Source: Paralvinella palmiformis (lineage: Eukaryota > Annelida > Polychaeta > Terebellida > Alvinellidae). From it: a DNA stretch of 64,000 nt. The number at the start of each line of letters is the position of its first letter. Position 1 is the first letter of the stretch. Of this stretch, positions 12,905-25,722 are shown in pieces. The stretch covers positions 129,001 through 193,000 of the forward strand of contig JAODUP010000348.1 of the NCBI GenBank assembly GCA_025642065.1, given 5' to 3'. The notes under the pieces were generated by a model. It was not told the origin of the DNA. It saw nothing but the letters and a program-made list of their open reading frames with translations, and searched no databases. The position numbers and the translations under genes are program-made.

Positions 12905-13050
12905 GATAAATAAATATTGCCTTTTAAATCACTTACAGGGTGTTTTTAAAACATATTATTTGGGGTATTATTATATTACATATTATTTGTAGAGCACCTT
13001 TGAATGGCTGCTGCTAGTAAAGGCGCTTTATTAAATATACATATTATTAT
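12905..13050. repeat. Dispersed repeat B, LINE/SINE-like 3' tail
   Basis: The block with GAGCACCTTTGAATGG, AGTAAAGGCGCTTTATTAAA and a terminal ATTATTATT run is the reverse complement of 30325-30440. It was probably spread as a retroposon tail. Confidence 0.7.
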
Positions 13051-13792
13051 TATAAATATCAGGGATTTGACATCATGATACATTTGAATAGTTTACTTAA
13101 ATGAGTTTATTCTATTTGCGTACAAAAGAGGTCTATCAGAACGTTCACTTAGTTCAGGATATGATGTATGTTTTCTATTATATGGTGATGTCCGATCTTT
13201 AAAAAAATGCCTATCTAGATCTATTTCAGACAAAATCTTATTAAATTTTAATTATCACTATTAACCTATTAATCGCAAAATGAGTAAGATAGACATATAT
13301 GCTTACAGTTACTAAACCCAATGAATGTTATGGGATGGGGGTAAAATTTTATTTGTTATTCGTAGTAATACAATTACATGACTATAATCAGATCATGCTT
13401 CCCTAGTTATTTTTGCTATTGACAGAAGTAAAAGACGGGTTATTAGTTAAGAAAGTAGTAATTTCTCTATGTCTAACACGTTAATTCAAACACAAACATT
13501 GTTAATATTCCATATATATTCTTTGTTCTCTGCTGGGCAAGACTGTATTGGTCTATAGTGTTCAGGATATTTTTAAACTAAGCATGACAAGTGAAGTAAA
13601 CACGCCTCCACTTGACGCAACCCAAGCAATAGGCATGAGACCTATCTAGATCTATATTTATTTCAGACAAAATCTTATTAAATTTTAATTATAACTAAGC
13701 CTGTATTGGTCTATAGTGTTCAGGTGTAGACTCTAAATTAACTTATGATTTTGTTTTTAGTAAATATATGATAAACGGGTATGATGATTATA
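13051..13792. repeat. Non-coding region with interleaved direct duplications
   Basis: Two phrases occur twice in the same order: TTTCAGACAAAATCTTATTA near 13226 and 13664, and GTATTGGTCTATAGTGTTCA near 13546 and 13703. No coding exon was found. Confidence 0.6.
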
Positions 13793-13899
13793 TGAGCGTG
13801 GGGTTGGGTTTCACTTTCACAAAGGTTGTAGATGTGCAGTGGCATTTCCTAGTATTATACACCTCCGATGGAAATCTGCACAATACACAAATCAAAAAT
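13793..13899 (-). repeat. Left LTR-like direct repeat of the gag-pro element
   Basis: It begins TGAGCGTGGGGTTGGGTTTC and matches 15302-15406 in the same orientation with scattered changes. Relative to the minus-strand coding region this is the 3' LTR side. It passes straight into protease-region coding sequence, so the rest of pol has been lost. Confidence 0.7.
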
Positions 13900-15113
13900 A
13901 CTGTTCCTCGTACATAGTTAGTACTGAGGACGAAAGCTTTCTATATTCGGCATCACCGTACCATGTCTTCAACTCAGCACCATCCATATTAGCCAACTCT
14001 GTTCTCATCTCGCTGAATATACTGGAGTCAATCACCCCAGGAACTGTCATCTTCCTGGCTGCCACCGGAGTATAAACCGGATCACGCACAATGAGGAACC
14101 CCAATTCACAGAACTGTTTTCCCAAACTATCGGCATCCAACTCAATATAAGGACACTGAATGGCCTAAATTGTGCCAATGTGTAGTTAAACAACATTCAT
14201 CCATCCATCCAACTCAATATAACCAAGAAATGGAACCCCAGCTCCTTGGGTACAACTCACTCTTAGCATGTATAAGATATCAACGAGTTCCAATTTTGAC
14301 GGCAAATTTTTCTTGTAGAATGTCTCCGTCAGTGTGGATACTTGTGGTCCAGTATCCAGCAGACATCGCACACGAACTTTATCTATCAATATGGATGATT
14401 CCGGACATGCCCCAAGCAGCTCATTAAACAGCGAGCCACTCTACTACTTGGCTCGTGGCAGTAGACGACTCTAAAAACATTCTTGTTCTGATCTACTCTC
14501 CATGTGGTACAGAGTTTACAACGTCTCCAGTGTTGCTAGTACCATTCTTCGGCACAGGACAGTCTCTAACTAAATCACCTGATGACCCACAGCGGTATGC
14601 TCCTTCCTTGATGTTATATACGCGTGCTTCATAAGTTCTTCAATTTGTTGCAGTTGTTTCAACAAAAAATTACCCTGCTCTTTCACCAACGCTAGCACCT
14701 CTCCGCCAGTGTCCATAACTTCCGATACTATTTCTGTCCTGCATTTATTCTCGGTTGGTCGTCCCAACCACTCGATTGCCCTATCTCTCATCTCAAAATA
14801 AGACAACTCGGGTGTGTCCACATTAAGCCGACTGATCTCGCTCTGTAGGGCTTTATCTCTGACCGCATCAGCCAGCTGGTACTTCAATGTCGACTCACGG
14901 TTAGCTTTGTATGTTGCATCAAACTGATAAACTCTATCCACCAACTCCACTAGCTTCAGAGATACATCAACCAGATCTTCGTCCTCTAGCTGTTCATAGG
15001 AATAAAACGTTTTGTGTACTTGAGATGCAGTTGCCCCGTCCCAAAACACCTTGGTCAAGATTTCGAATTTCTTCTTTGAATTAGTGCTAACCACCTCGCC
15101 GCGACTCGGTATT
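13892..15113 (-). mobile_element. Broken gag-protease region of an LTR retrotransposon (Ty3/Gypsy-like)
   Basis: Three remnants are read on the minus strand, 5' to 3'. The frame 15113-14570 is a gag/capsid-like region of about 170 residues, rich in charged helices (for example FWDGATASQVHKTFY and YFEMRDRAIEWLG). Next, in another frame near 14600-14540, comes a zinc-knuckle-like Cys cluster ending VRDCP in which the expected His is not obvious. At 14389-14186 there is an aspartic protease start with the active-site triad in CLLDTG. The protease continues at 14140-13892 after a short insertion that duplicates the ATCCAACTCAATATAA phrase. A TAG separates gag from protease. No reverse transcriptase or integrase remains. 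Frames are broken, so the copy is dead. It lies between two LTR-like repeats. Confidence 0.75.
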
Positions 15114-15277
15114 TCCTGATAAATATAATCTGCAACTACAAAATTATCATGCCATAAAAATGTATTTCACAAATCACCACCATGCCACATCATTACAACT
15201 GGGGTAGAACTTGCAATGTTCCTGTGAGGGTACACATATCCATAAATCGACTCCTCGGATCCAGGGGTTTAACAAGT

Positions 15278-15301
15278 GAAACCCACTTCTGGTACTAAAT
15301 G
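15278..15301 (-). other. Primer-binding-site-like sequence next to the right LTR
   Basis: On the minus strand, TTAGTACCAGAAGTGGG directly follows the LTR end (CACGCTCA). This is the normal position of a tRNA primer-binding site. The tRNA species is not identified. Confidence 0.45.
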
Positions 15302-15406
15302 TGAGCGTGGGGTTGGGTTTCAATTTCACACAGGTAGTAGATGTGCCCTGACATTTCCTAGTTTATTACCCCACCCATGGAAACTTGCACAATAGACAAA
15401 TCAAAG
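15302..15406 (-). repeat. Right LTR-like direct repeat of the gag-pro element
   Basis: Matches 13793-13899. For the minus-strand element this is the 5' LTR end, next to the primer-binding-site-like sequence. The full LTR may run further right, but its outer limit cannot be set because the left copy is truncated. Confidence 0.65.
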
Positions 15407-16711
15407 ATAAAAAAACCCTGCAATGGACAAATGAGAAGAGTTCCAAATAACTTGCTGTGAACAAAATATGAACATTTTGTCAAGTTACACATTATGCAAC
15501 AATTTCACCTAAATAAGGGATTCTAATGCTTTAAACTATCTTACAAGACTAGAATAGGCCAAATTTACTGATTATTAAAACTATAACAAATTCACTAAAC
15601 ACACATATTTACACACATTAATAAAGTTCACCAAATGCAATTTACAGTGTACAATTATATACTGACAATTTACAATAAATTTTAAATATAGTTATTACAA
15701 ATAGTAAAACCTGACACTAGATGCAATCTCCAACGACGTGCATTGTAACTATGGCATCTGAGATTCAATATCGCTTTCAAATTATGACACATTAAAATAA
15801 CTGATCCAAATTACTGACCCTGGCATCTAAACTGTCTAAAGAATCTGGATCCAATACAGATTGAATAACCACACTGTCACTGTGTTCTGCACGAATGATC
15901 CTAACACATGTAACAAAACACTATTATTAGCAAAGACCTAACTAACAGAGTAAAGTTCACATACAATTTAGCAAAATATTCCTTCTATCTATTGTACAAC
16001 ATATAGTGTGAATAGGCATCAACTCTAAATATGGCATATGGCAGGCTATTTACTTTTAATACAGAATACTGGTTATTACTGTTCTTATTACCTATTTCAC
16101 AATCAACGACTCCGCTATGGAAGCATGCCCTCACTTCACATGCATTATTACCCTTAATTGGCTTTGTCATGTGACTAAGTCTCTTTAATTTGGTTCTACA
16201 GTAATTCATTCATTCAAACACACTATATTCAACCATTTAGCTACCCTACAGACTTCATATTTCATATCTACAATGCAGAGTAAATTGAGAACACTTCGTG
16301 GCGGCCACTTCGACTTTTGGGAAACATGTGCAATTTCTGGTGTGTCAAAAATACTATTCTATTCCATTATTTCTAAAACTATAAAAAAACATCCGTACCT
16401 AATTAATGAACATATCAAAGGCAGTAAATCTAACAATATAATAAATAATACACGGCACAAACAAAAGACGGCACATACATCGGTAACAACTCACTATTTC
16501 TGATACACATAGTAATGTGGCTTAAGGCCATTAGGTGGCAGCATCTCCTTAGCGCAATCGAAATCACGTTATTCACAACAGAAACAGCACGTCCCAAAAT
16601 AGTCATCATGATTACATCCAATATATGTAACTATACAGGGTATATATTGCACTCTGGTTACAAATATATGATGGATAGTAATAAATTGTATTATTATTAT
16701 TGCGTTATAAT

Positions 16712-16713
<2 letters not shown>
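15407..16713. other. No gene seen
   Basis: AT-rich, possibly the rest of the 5' LTR at its left end. Open frames near 15985-16209 and 16273-16503 show no domain or splice context. Confidence 0.4.
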
Positions 16714-16804
<91 letters not shown>

Positions 16805-16811
16805 ATATATC
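16714..16811. repeat. Compound microsatellite (CT)n-(TA)n
   Basis: About 52 bases of CT are followed directly by about 46 bases of TA with one break. Confidence 0.95.
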
Positions 16812-16909
16812 CAAACAAATAAAAATGAACGGACCATGGCATGACCCGTAATTATTTGTGTGATAAATTGACAAGATGAAAAATATGTTTATGCATATAC
16901 CTTGTTCTA

Positions 16910-16915
<6 letters not shown>

Positions 16916-16970
<55 letters not shown>
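16916..16970. repeat. (TA)n microsatellite
   Basis: Over 50 bases of uninterrupted TA. Confidence 0.95.
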
Positions 16971-16974
<4 letters not shown>

Positions 16975-17467
16975 GTTTTCATTTAAAAACTTGTGGAAAA
17001 AATACCCCTTCCACACACAAAAGAAAATAGGCTGTGAAATGACTTCTTTATTTACAGTTTCACAGCTTTGTTTTTAAGTGTAATTATAAACATCACACAT
17101 AAGTAATATATAAAAAATCATTTGTATGTGGATTATATGTAAAGGGTCCAATCAGGAATCATTTTACCAACATCCAACCAGCTGCCTCTTTTATGTCCTA
17201 ATTTTACTCATTGCTTGCGACCAGTGAAAGGGTTTGCCCCATTAACATACGTGAGGCTAAATCTAGATCATATGAGTGAAGTTTTGATGTAAAAAGTCAG
17301 TTAAAAGAGCACCATAAACTTCGTTGTTAACAAGGGTACTTTTAAACTTCTCAATAACATAAATTATTCTGTAAGAGTTTCCTACGAATTAAGCGACAAG
17401 CTAAATTTCAATACTATAGAGATTATCTGAAACTAAATAAAAATAATATTTAAAAACATGGTCACTT

Positions 17468-18666
17468 TTGAAGCCTCGTATCTCCAATGGCTCTAAGATA
17501 ACCTCAATGTCTACTAAATTCATCTTGGACAATGGGGTCATAACACACCCAGATGAAATTGCTAATGTTTTTAATACCTTCATTGCCGACATAGGGCACA
17601 CTACCAGCGAGTCAGTTCCCCCACCTCAGAAAAGCTTTTCCCATTATCTCAATCTGGATTCCCGATGCCAGAAAACTTTCTTTATGGAACCTGTTCACCC
17701 TTTAGAACTCATAAAAACATGCAACTGTCTTAAAGCCAAAACTAGCGTGGGACATGATCATATTTCTACTAAACTGCTCAAATAATCCATTTGGAATACA
17801 GCAGACCGCCTTACACATATATTCAACCTTTCTTTTGAGTCTGGAATTGTCCCTGATAAAGTGAAACTAGCTAAAGTGATCCCAATATTCAAATCAGGAA
17901 ACAAGAACCTCTTTAATAATTATAGACCTATTATTATCCTTCCAGCATATTCTAAATTATTGGAAAATATTTGGCAAAGAAACTAGTTCATTTTCTAGAA
18001 ACTAATAATGTTCTGTACTTACCAATATGGATTTAGAAGAAAACATTCAACATTATACCCAATTATGCACATCATCAAGTACATTTCGGAAGCAAATGAT
18101 AAACCTTCAAAGGAAATAACATTAGGGTTGTTTTTGGACTTGTCTAAAATATTTGACACTGTTAATCATACAACTCTTCTAGCAAAATTAAATTCTTACA
18201 GAATCCGAGGCACACCTAATGATTGGTTTAAGAGTTATCTCTCCGATCGATATCAATATACAGAATTCAATCAGATTCGATCTCTAAAATTAAAAGTAAT
18301 CTGCGGTGTCCCACATGGATCCAATTTGGGACCAATTCTTTTCCTTGTCTACGTAAATGACATTACATATTGCAGGGATATATCCCTACTTTCCTTTGCT
18401 GATGACACCACTTTATATATGTCACACGCAGATCCTGCTGTTCTGTATAACACAATCAACAATGAATTGGTTAAATTAAACGACTGGTTTTGTGCAAATA
18501 GATTATCACTAAACGTAAAAAAGACCAAGTATGCAATGTTCAGCCCATCTATCAAAATACCAAACCTCCCGCAAAATACGGCGATTACACTCTGAATGGC
18601 ATTAACCTAATTCGAATTGGGAATGACCAATCAGAAAAAACAAACAAATTTCTTGGCATCAATATG
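17468..18666 (+). mobile_element. Decayed LINE reverse transcriptase (CR1/Jockey-like), interrupted by a SINE
   Basis: An upstream frame (17468-17785) matches the region before the catalytic domain and ends in a stop. Then come fragments with VPDKVKLAKVIPIFKSGNK and, after a frame break near 18000, a 195-codon frame with the reverse transcriptase motifs: GLFLDLSKIFDTVNH, GVPHGSNLGPILFLVYVNDI and the catalytic FADD (about 18397). It ends at FLGINM, where a minus-oriented SINE starts at 18667. At least one stop and one frameshift make it inactive. The 3' remainder is not found right of the SINE. Confidence 0.88.
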
Positions 18667-18807
18667 GCTAAATGGGCCGAGCGACCTCCAAAGGTAATGA
18701 AGCGAAGTCAAAGATAAAAACCCTTCAGATATGCCCACGCCGAGATTCGAACTCAGATGGTAGTGATCTGTAGTTCAACGCGCTACCAGTTATACCATGG
18801 AGGCGCC
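18667..18807 (-). repeat. tRNA-derived SINE, head type 1, inserted in the LINE
   Basis: The body (GCGACCTCCAAAGGTAATGA on the plus strand) comes first, then the B-box (GAGATTCGAACTCAG on the plus strand) and the A-box end at TATACCATGGAGGCGCC. Confidence 0.85.
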
Positions 18808-19214
18808 CCGCATATAATGAGGGATCAATGGATTGGCGAGAGATCTATACGTCGAAAAAGATTTGGTTGTGAACTTGTATTAACATACTGTGGCATGAGG
18901 CCAATATCTGTTTTAAGTCGATGTGGTGGTTTTTTTTACTACAAACTAAATATATGTATTTAACTTAACATGTCAGATTAATACCGAGGATTCGTACGAA
19001 TATCAGCTCTTTGAAAATGAAATACCTACGCATATTCTAAAGGGTTGTTTATAGAGTGGAGTATCGCAAGAAAGTCGTTATATTGTTGAGTTTGGCCTCA
19101 AATAATCCATTGTACAGTATTGCTACTTTATTTTTTGAGCTAATTAAGTCACTTCACTGCTTCCATATATAGTAATTGTACACGACATAACATTATCGTG
19201 TGTTGTACTGAAAC
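18808..19214. other. No gene seen
   Basis: Non-coding sequence between the SINE and the tandem repeat. Confidence 0.45.
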
Positions 19215-19470
19215 TGTTGCGCTGGTTAGTGTGCCGGGAGCTGATAAAAGGCACAAATTTTCATCCTGATCGGGTAACAGTTCAACTAAAACTGTTATGT
19301 TGTTTAGCCAATAGGTACACATTTTCATCCGGATCGGCTAACAACTTGGCGACGCCGGTAATGTACATGACACACCTTTGTCGTTTGCTCAAATTATGTT
19401 GGTTGGCACGCCGAGAACCGATAAAAGGCATAATTGTCGCCCCGATCGAACAACAACTTGGCGATGGCGA
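19215..19470. repeat. Imperfect tandem repeat, GC-richer island
   Basis: Three related units start near 19215, 19295 and 19394. They share phrases such as GTTG(G/T)TT, GATAAAAGGCA, CATCC(T/G)GATCGG and AACAACTTGGCGA. Units 1 and 3 are fuller, and unit 2 lacks the GATAAAAGGC phrase. The spacing is uneven (80 and 99 bases). Confidence 0.6.
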
Positions 19471-19825
19471 ATCTATCGGACATCTATCCGTATGGTTGAT
19501 ATAGGTAGGATTTATTTAGCTATTCGAACCCAGAATGGAGCTGGGATAAGCATCTGTGGTATCGAAATAGTTTTATGTATAGGCTATCATTGAGCCACAG
19601 CAAATTACTGCTGAATGTAAACTGTGGCGTATTTATCTTGTATATAGGTTAACATACTATTGAATGCACGTGTTTTTAACTGCGAGCTGTGGTGTCAAAT
19701 TGTACTTTTTATATTTGTTTCCGCTTGTTGTGCTTAACGTACATCAACCGCTTCCCTGTGGGCGCGACATATTTGTCCCGTACGAAAAGCAGATTATCTG
19801 GTCCCCACAGGCTGATGAGTATCCC

Positions 19826-19866
<41 letters not shown>

Positions 19867-21034
19867 TGTGTACTTTTTTGTATTCATACAATTATGTATC
19901 GATTTAATTATGTATAGATTAATAAAGGTACAGGCTTTAAAATACATATAGGTTTTGATGTTCTGAGCCAGTGCCATTATGTATCCGCGATGAAAGGCCA
20001 TAGTCGAACTATTACCACATCTCTCTCTGACACACACACACACACATACTGGATGGCTAATGCCCTAATCGTTTCTGTGGCGCTCTTTTGACACCACCGG
20101 AAGAAACAAAATCGCCATTTTGTTTGAGACACGTTTACGCGAGTGCTCATACATTTGCATGTGTTTTAGGTCAATGTGTGTAAAATATTGATTATGGTAT
20201 TTTGTTTCGCTTTTTGGTGCTCACGTCGAGCCATCTGCTAGGTTATGTATACAGTGTATGTGTAACAGGGTGATAACTTTTGTACATATTTGTACTATTG
20301 TTTATTTTAATATTCCGTACTGTTTTTAGTTTCCTTATATGGTCAGGTGGATTACCTTGATCCGGTTCCAAAGTGAGGCTACATATATTCTTTGTCGCAA
20401 TTTAGTTCAGTTCCCATTATTGGACTGGGCGTCAGTCAAGTTGAAATGCTATTCTTCGCGTGGACCGACGTGTTTCAGTTTGTTGGAATTGGAATCTATT
20501 TAGTCATAGGACATTGTGAGTCAAACGCCTAAGTGCGTCGTAAACACAAAACAGGACTTGACGGGAACAAAGACCCATAGGGAGCTGTGTATTGACACCA
20601 GCGGTCTTTTTGGTTTTTATTGGCGCGTTCCTTGTATGGCAGTAAAGATGGTTGAAAATAAACCTGTACTACAAATAACGACTGCGTTTGGTCTAAATAT
20701 TGGGGGGGGGGGAGGTTTACGGATGGGATATCATTCCATACGTTCGTATTTTCAGACTTGTAATTTTCGTACATTTCACAATTTATATAAACTATTTGGT
20801 GCTACGTTGATTGGGTTTCGTTTTGATTTTGAATAGCGTCAGAGTTGTGGGTAAAATCAAGATCCAATTAAATGTCCCTATCATAACTATATGATCTTCC
20901 TTATATTCGATACTCCAGTGCGTTAACGTAATCATTCAACATAATTCCGGCACATTAACGTTTTTAAATGTTTTTTTTACAATTAATATTGCGTCTTAAT
21001 TGCCTCGTCCAGAGTCAGTCAGAAATGAATATTA

Positions 21035-21036
<2 letters not shown>
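19471..21036. other. No gene seen; microsatellites
   Basis: Holds (TA)n at 19830-19861 and (CA)n at 20033-20046. Base composition between about 20050 and 20850 is less AT-rich than the surroundings, with several CG dinucleotides, so a promoter is possible. No exon is supported. Confidence 0.4.

Positions 21037-21070
<34 letters not shown>
21037..21070. repeat. (TA)n microsatellite
   Basis: Uninterrupted TA tract. Confidence 0.95.
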
Positions 21071-21072
<2 letters not shown>

Positions 21073-22129
21073 CCTAGTGTAAATAATATAACCTAGTGTA
21101 AATAAACAATACAATACATCAATAATATTCCATCGGCCACAAGGCCTGCAGCGGATTCCCACCAATATAATCACGCGGTTCGGGGAGTGGCGCCAATGTC
21201 GGCTTCCGTTGAATTATGAGACCTTTGTTTGCTGAGCAAGGCAGATTGTTTAAATGAAGTATTACAAGAAGCACAATCATAACGGAACATTTAATATATA
21301 TATTGGCAAGTTTAACTATTCATAACTATATACATTAATAGAGCTAAACTGCATTATATTACAGCAATAAACGTAACTTCGTATAGCATGTAAACTTGAT
21401 ATTTAAACATAGCATTTGAAATATATTCACTTTATGAAGTTTATAAACTTCATAAAATCTCTACGTTTATTATCCTGATAGACAAGCATTAAATTAGTGG
21501 CAAATCTTGCAGATAAATTTTTAATAAACTCTATATTACAAGATGTAGCGTAATTATCAGCAGGCAGGACGAAACTGAGATAGTGGAAGGTTTGTGCAGA
21601 GCGGCTGTGTTACAGGGGTAAGTTGTTGCTACTTATTTGTACGTAGTCCGGTTCTGCTGGCATAATTGCCATGTCGCTGATCGTTATATTACTGGTATAA
21701 TTGTTTACTGAATAAATTATATTACCATTGCATATGCTAGGCATGCACAAAAATTATGTTTCCCGATTTTAATATATTAGCATAATTATATATTTCCTAG
21801 GTTTTGTTTTGTATGTTGGTGAATAAATAAACACGAACAAATAGATTTATGTTGTGATTGTATGCGTGGTCAAATATATAATTTGTTTGAAAATCTGGAA
21901 ATTTTACAAGAAGCAGATATTCTTGATTTGTTCTTCTTCGTGTACATAGAAAGTAGTACCATGCTTCTGGGTAAAATTATTATTATTAGTTCTGTATGCC
22001 CGTATTTTATATTTTTATAAACTAAAAAACTTCATAAACAAAATTACTATACCACTGAATTGAGAAAATTTAAGAATAAAACGATATAATACAAATAATA
22101 AACAAATCATTACAAACAGGTGACGTATT
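21071..22129. other. No gene seen
   Basis: AT-rich non-coding sequence without recognisable coding or repeat structure. Confidence 0.45.
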
Positions 22130-22620
22130 CAGGAGCATGAAGATTGCAAAAGTGATATCAATATTCAAAGAAAAACAGATATGGGAAATTACAAGCCAAT
22201 TTCCATTATCAAAAATACTGGAAAACAGTTCATGAAAGGCTCTATAGATTTTTATGCAAACAATATATATTATAATATATTAAAACCAATATGGTTTCCG
22301 ACAGAAACACAGCATAGGTAAATTTACGTCTCCCGTAATGACCTCCATTGAGAATAAATGTTTTACTTTGGCAGTGTTCCTGGACCTCTCCAAGGCATTC
22401 GACACTATAGATCATATAATTCTTTTGAACAACCTTTGCCATTATGGTGTACGAGGCATTGCCCTGGGTTGGTTCAGAAACTACTTGTGCAATAGATCGC
22501 AGTTTGTGTCATACTGTAGCGCTCAGATGTCCTGACAATACTTGTGGTGTTTCATAAGGCTCCGTACTGTGACAACTCTTCTGTCTTGTTCATCATCTAT
22601 ACAAACGATTTATCAAATTC
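22130..22620 (+). mobile_element. LINE reverse transcriptase fragment
   Basis: The frame 22338-22535 encodes [14 protein letters not shown], then [22 protein letters not shown], the motif 3-4 region of non-LTR reverse transcriptases. Upstream pieces (AKVI.IFKE) are in other frames. Stops and frameshifts show it is dead. Confidence 0.85.
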
Positions 22621-23570
22621 GTTAAACATGTCCATGTAAATTCTCTTCTTAAAACACCATCTTTACCAGTCAATGACTTAAACAGCTATATACCTATTTC
22701 TAATATATCCTTCATATCTAAAGTATTAGAAAAGGTCGTATCCAGTCGTCTGAATGCTCACTTAACTGTAATCACCTGTCGAATGTTTTTCAGTCTGCTT
22801 ACAAACAAACTGTTTGGTATGGCATATCGGGCACAGCACTTACTTGGATTCGTTCATTTTTAACAAATAGGTCTCGATAAGAATTAGAAAGTGTTTTTCA
22901 GAGGCAGGTCCAATTCTTTGCCGCGTTTCCCAAGGCTTTGTTCTTGGAGAGCTACTGTTTACTTTGTATACTATACCATTAGCTCTCTTATTCACAGCCA
23001 CAAATTAGACTATCATTTATATGCAGATGCCACCCAAACGTAGATATCTTTATCTACACCAGCCAGAGATATTTCTCTTGCACAGCTAGTTGATTGTCTC
23101 ATTGACTATGAAATTGCCCAACCCTTGTATTAGTTGTGTCACTGATGTCGATTCTTTTCGATGATACTGGCGCTGTAGAAGTTTATTATTATTACTGTAC
23201 CATAGCCTTGTCCACTCCCATCTGTCCTACGGTACCATAGTATGGGGAGCTGCATATCAATATAGGCTACATAAGCTAGAAATATTAGCAGTATGTGTCC
23301 TACAATGAACATTATTCCGGAAATTAGAAATATGAATATTAGAAGATATTTATAAGTTACAGTTGGGCAAATTGATGTACTTTTGTGTGCTGCCAACGCC
23401 ACAAGATTCGCAATATTATCTACAAATGTTGAAATTTACAATTATAATACTCGACAACATTTAGGCCCACACGTGCAAAAAGGCAGACGAGTAAATTTGC
23501 ACACAAAAACATGTATTCATAAAGGGCATAAACCTTGGTCAAATGTGCCTCCTAGTTGAACTGAGAATAA
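22621..23570 (+). mobile_element. Second, different LINE fragment with ORF2 tail
   Basis: It starts with a segment reading SYIPISNISFISKVLEKVVSS, typical of another CR1/L2-type lineage. It then has a degenerate catalytic YADA (about 23017) and LVHSHLSYGTIVWG near 23210. It ends in a C-terminal tail with YNTRQHLGPHV (23410-23550) and a stop. The frame changes several times. It abuts the preceding fragment, so this area is a LINE graveyard. Confidence 0.75.
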
Positions 23571-23845
23571 ACTGTTCCATAAAATCATTTACGAGTCGCC
23601 TAGCTAGCTGAACTAACACCTCATTCATTACTCAATATTATAATTATTAACATCGCCACCACCTTCGTCAACATGACATCAAATGCCACTTTAGAAATCT
23701 CAGAACTTGTCTTGCAAACCGTCGGATTGAGACATTTTAAAATTATATTATTAATATTAGCACTTGCATATATTTGATTTTTTTAATAATTTAAATATGT
23801 GTTACCATTAAAACAGATCGAATGATATCCGCGGTGTAGACCTCC

Positions 23846-23848
<3 letters not shown>

Positions 23849-23902
<54 letters not shown>
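23849..23902. repeat. (TA)n microsatellite
   Basis: Over 50 bases of TA. Confidence 0.95.
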
Positions 23903-23904
<2 letters not shown>

Positions 23905-24183
23905 CCCACAAATAAAAATAATGTATGACTACAGTTTGGAATAAATATTGATTGAGTGATTGATTGATAATACGTCAGTGTAACCTCCCTGCTGTCTTGA
24001 CTGATTGGGTGTTAGGGTGGTTTAGGGTGGCCTCAAATGGGTATAATTTAATCAACATTATTATTTAAGGTAAATAAAATCCAAGCATTATTACTACAAC
24101 ACACCAAATGCTGCCTTAGTTGGAAGGCTGTGAAGGTGACATAAATGATCTGCAACAAACATAATTAAATAGTCTCAATAACA

Positions 24184-24186
<3 letters not shown>

Positions 24187-24248
<62 letters not shown>
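24187..24248. repeat. (TA)n microsatellite
   Basis: About 60 bases of TA, then short CATA units. Confidence 0.95.
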
Positions 24249-24252
<4 letters not shown>

Positions 24253-25722
24253 CATACACACCCATGCTTGAGAGTAATCTAGATACGTTATGGAGACTCT
24301 AAATTTTAAAATTCTTTATTTTTGCAATAATTAAATATCCATAGCAATTTATTGCCACGAATTATTTTAATATTACCAAAAATAATTTCTAAAGTTGCTT
24401 TTGCAGGAAATTGGAAAGATATGACAAGTATTGAGGAACACTTCTTACCCAACCGGATTCGAGGCATTAAATGATTGTAGGCCTACCTAATGTTAGCTTT
24501 GTTTTAGCAGACGACCAAGAATTATATCTAGTGAATCACTGAATGTAAGAAATTTGAATTTCTAAGTAAACACTTACAATAAATTGAAATAAATGTAATT
24601 GTAATTTCTGTTATGGTTGGCAGATAATTGTAACTACCTACTTTTTCAATATATGAAATGTAACTGTAATTGTATTTTTGTGACAATCATCATCATGTCA
24701 TTTCATTGATCAAACTGTTCTACTTCTAGATCTAATTCTGAATAGATCTAACAGACGGTCTAGATCTACTTCTATTAACTAAGTTAGAGTCTGTACAGTA
24801 TTTAATCCGTGAGATATCATTTTAGATAATTCATGACAGTGCAATAGTCTATCATTAGAGATTATCGTAGACTTCAGTCATGCGATAGACTAGTCATGGC
24901 CTAGCTGGTAAATTATATAGTTGGTCACAGACCAGCAGCACTAGGATTCAAGCACATAATAAGACTAATAAATCTACTAATATATCTAATTATATATACT
25001 AATATATATGAATTTAAGTCAATCAATTTGCCACATGTAGTCTTTGACTTTCAGCCTGATTTAAACCATTTAACCAGCTACTGAGTTAGTAGTACTGTGC
25101 TAGCTATATAGGCTAGTATAAGCTCAAAGCTGGAGCCTAGGGCCAGTAGGGGCCCTGAAGCCTAAAATTTTCAAATATAATTGTTTTTTAGATGAGCATA
25201 ATTATTTCTTTTTTTGCAATGTTGAATAATTCATTTAACTTAAAATAAAATTTCAAGTGTGAAAAGCCAATTTAAAAAAGTGATCTTAGTAGAGTTCGGT
25301 TAGATCTACTTGATGGATATCAGTATGACAGGTGTCTGTAAGCAATAAATCAACTTAGGCTTCATTTAATAGTATTCGTTAATAATATTTTATTTAATAG
25401 TGTACACATTCAAGTTATATAGAGTTCTAAAACAACCAATTTCAGAATGTGTATTATAATTCACATTTATTTAACTAAACCCATACCTAGATATCTGACC
25501 GGCTGTTACAGGTCTAAATATGTTTGACTGAAGTAGAATTGACTGAATTACATGTATAACATAGCTACAAATAAAGCTATTTCTGCTAAATTTATCAAAA
25601 TATTAAATTGATCTGTGCTTGGTATGTAATTAATTTGTGTTTTATGACATAAATCTACATCCTTTTTAATTAGTTTCTTGACTAATTATGTTCTGATTTT
25701 TCATTTCTTTTTTCTTACACAG
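24249..25722. other. Region upstream of the C18orf63 ortholog
   Basis: AT-rich. It should hold the promoter and a non-coding first exon, since the start exon has an acceptor (cttacacag) at 25722. Neither was located. Confidence 0.4.

Noticed and set aside
14170..14427. Plus-strand open frame of 85 codons
   Set aside because: It is the antisense shadow of the protease fragment.
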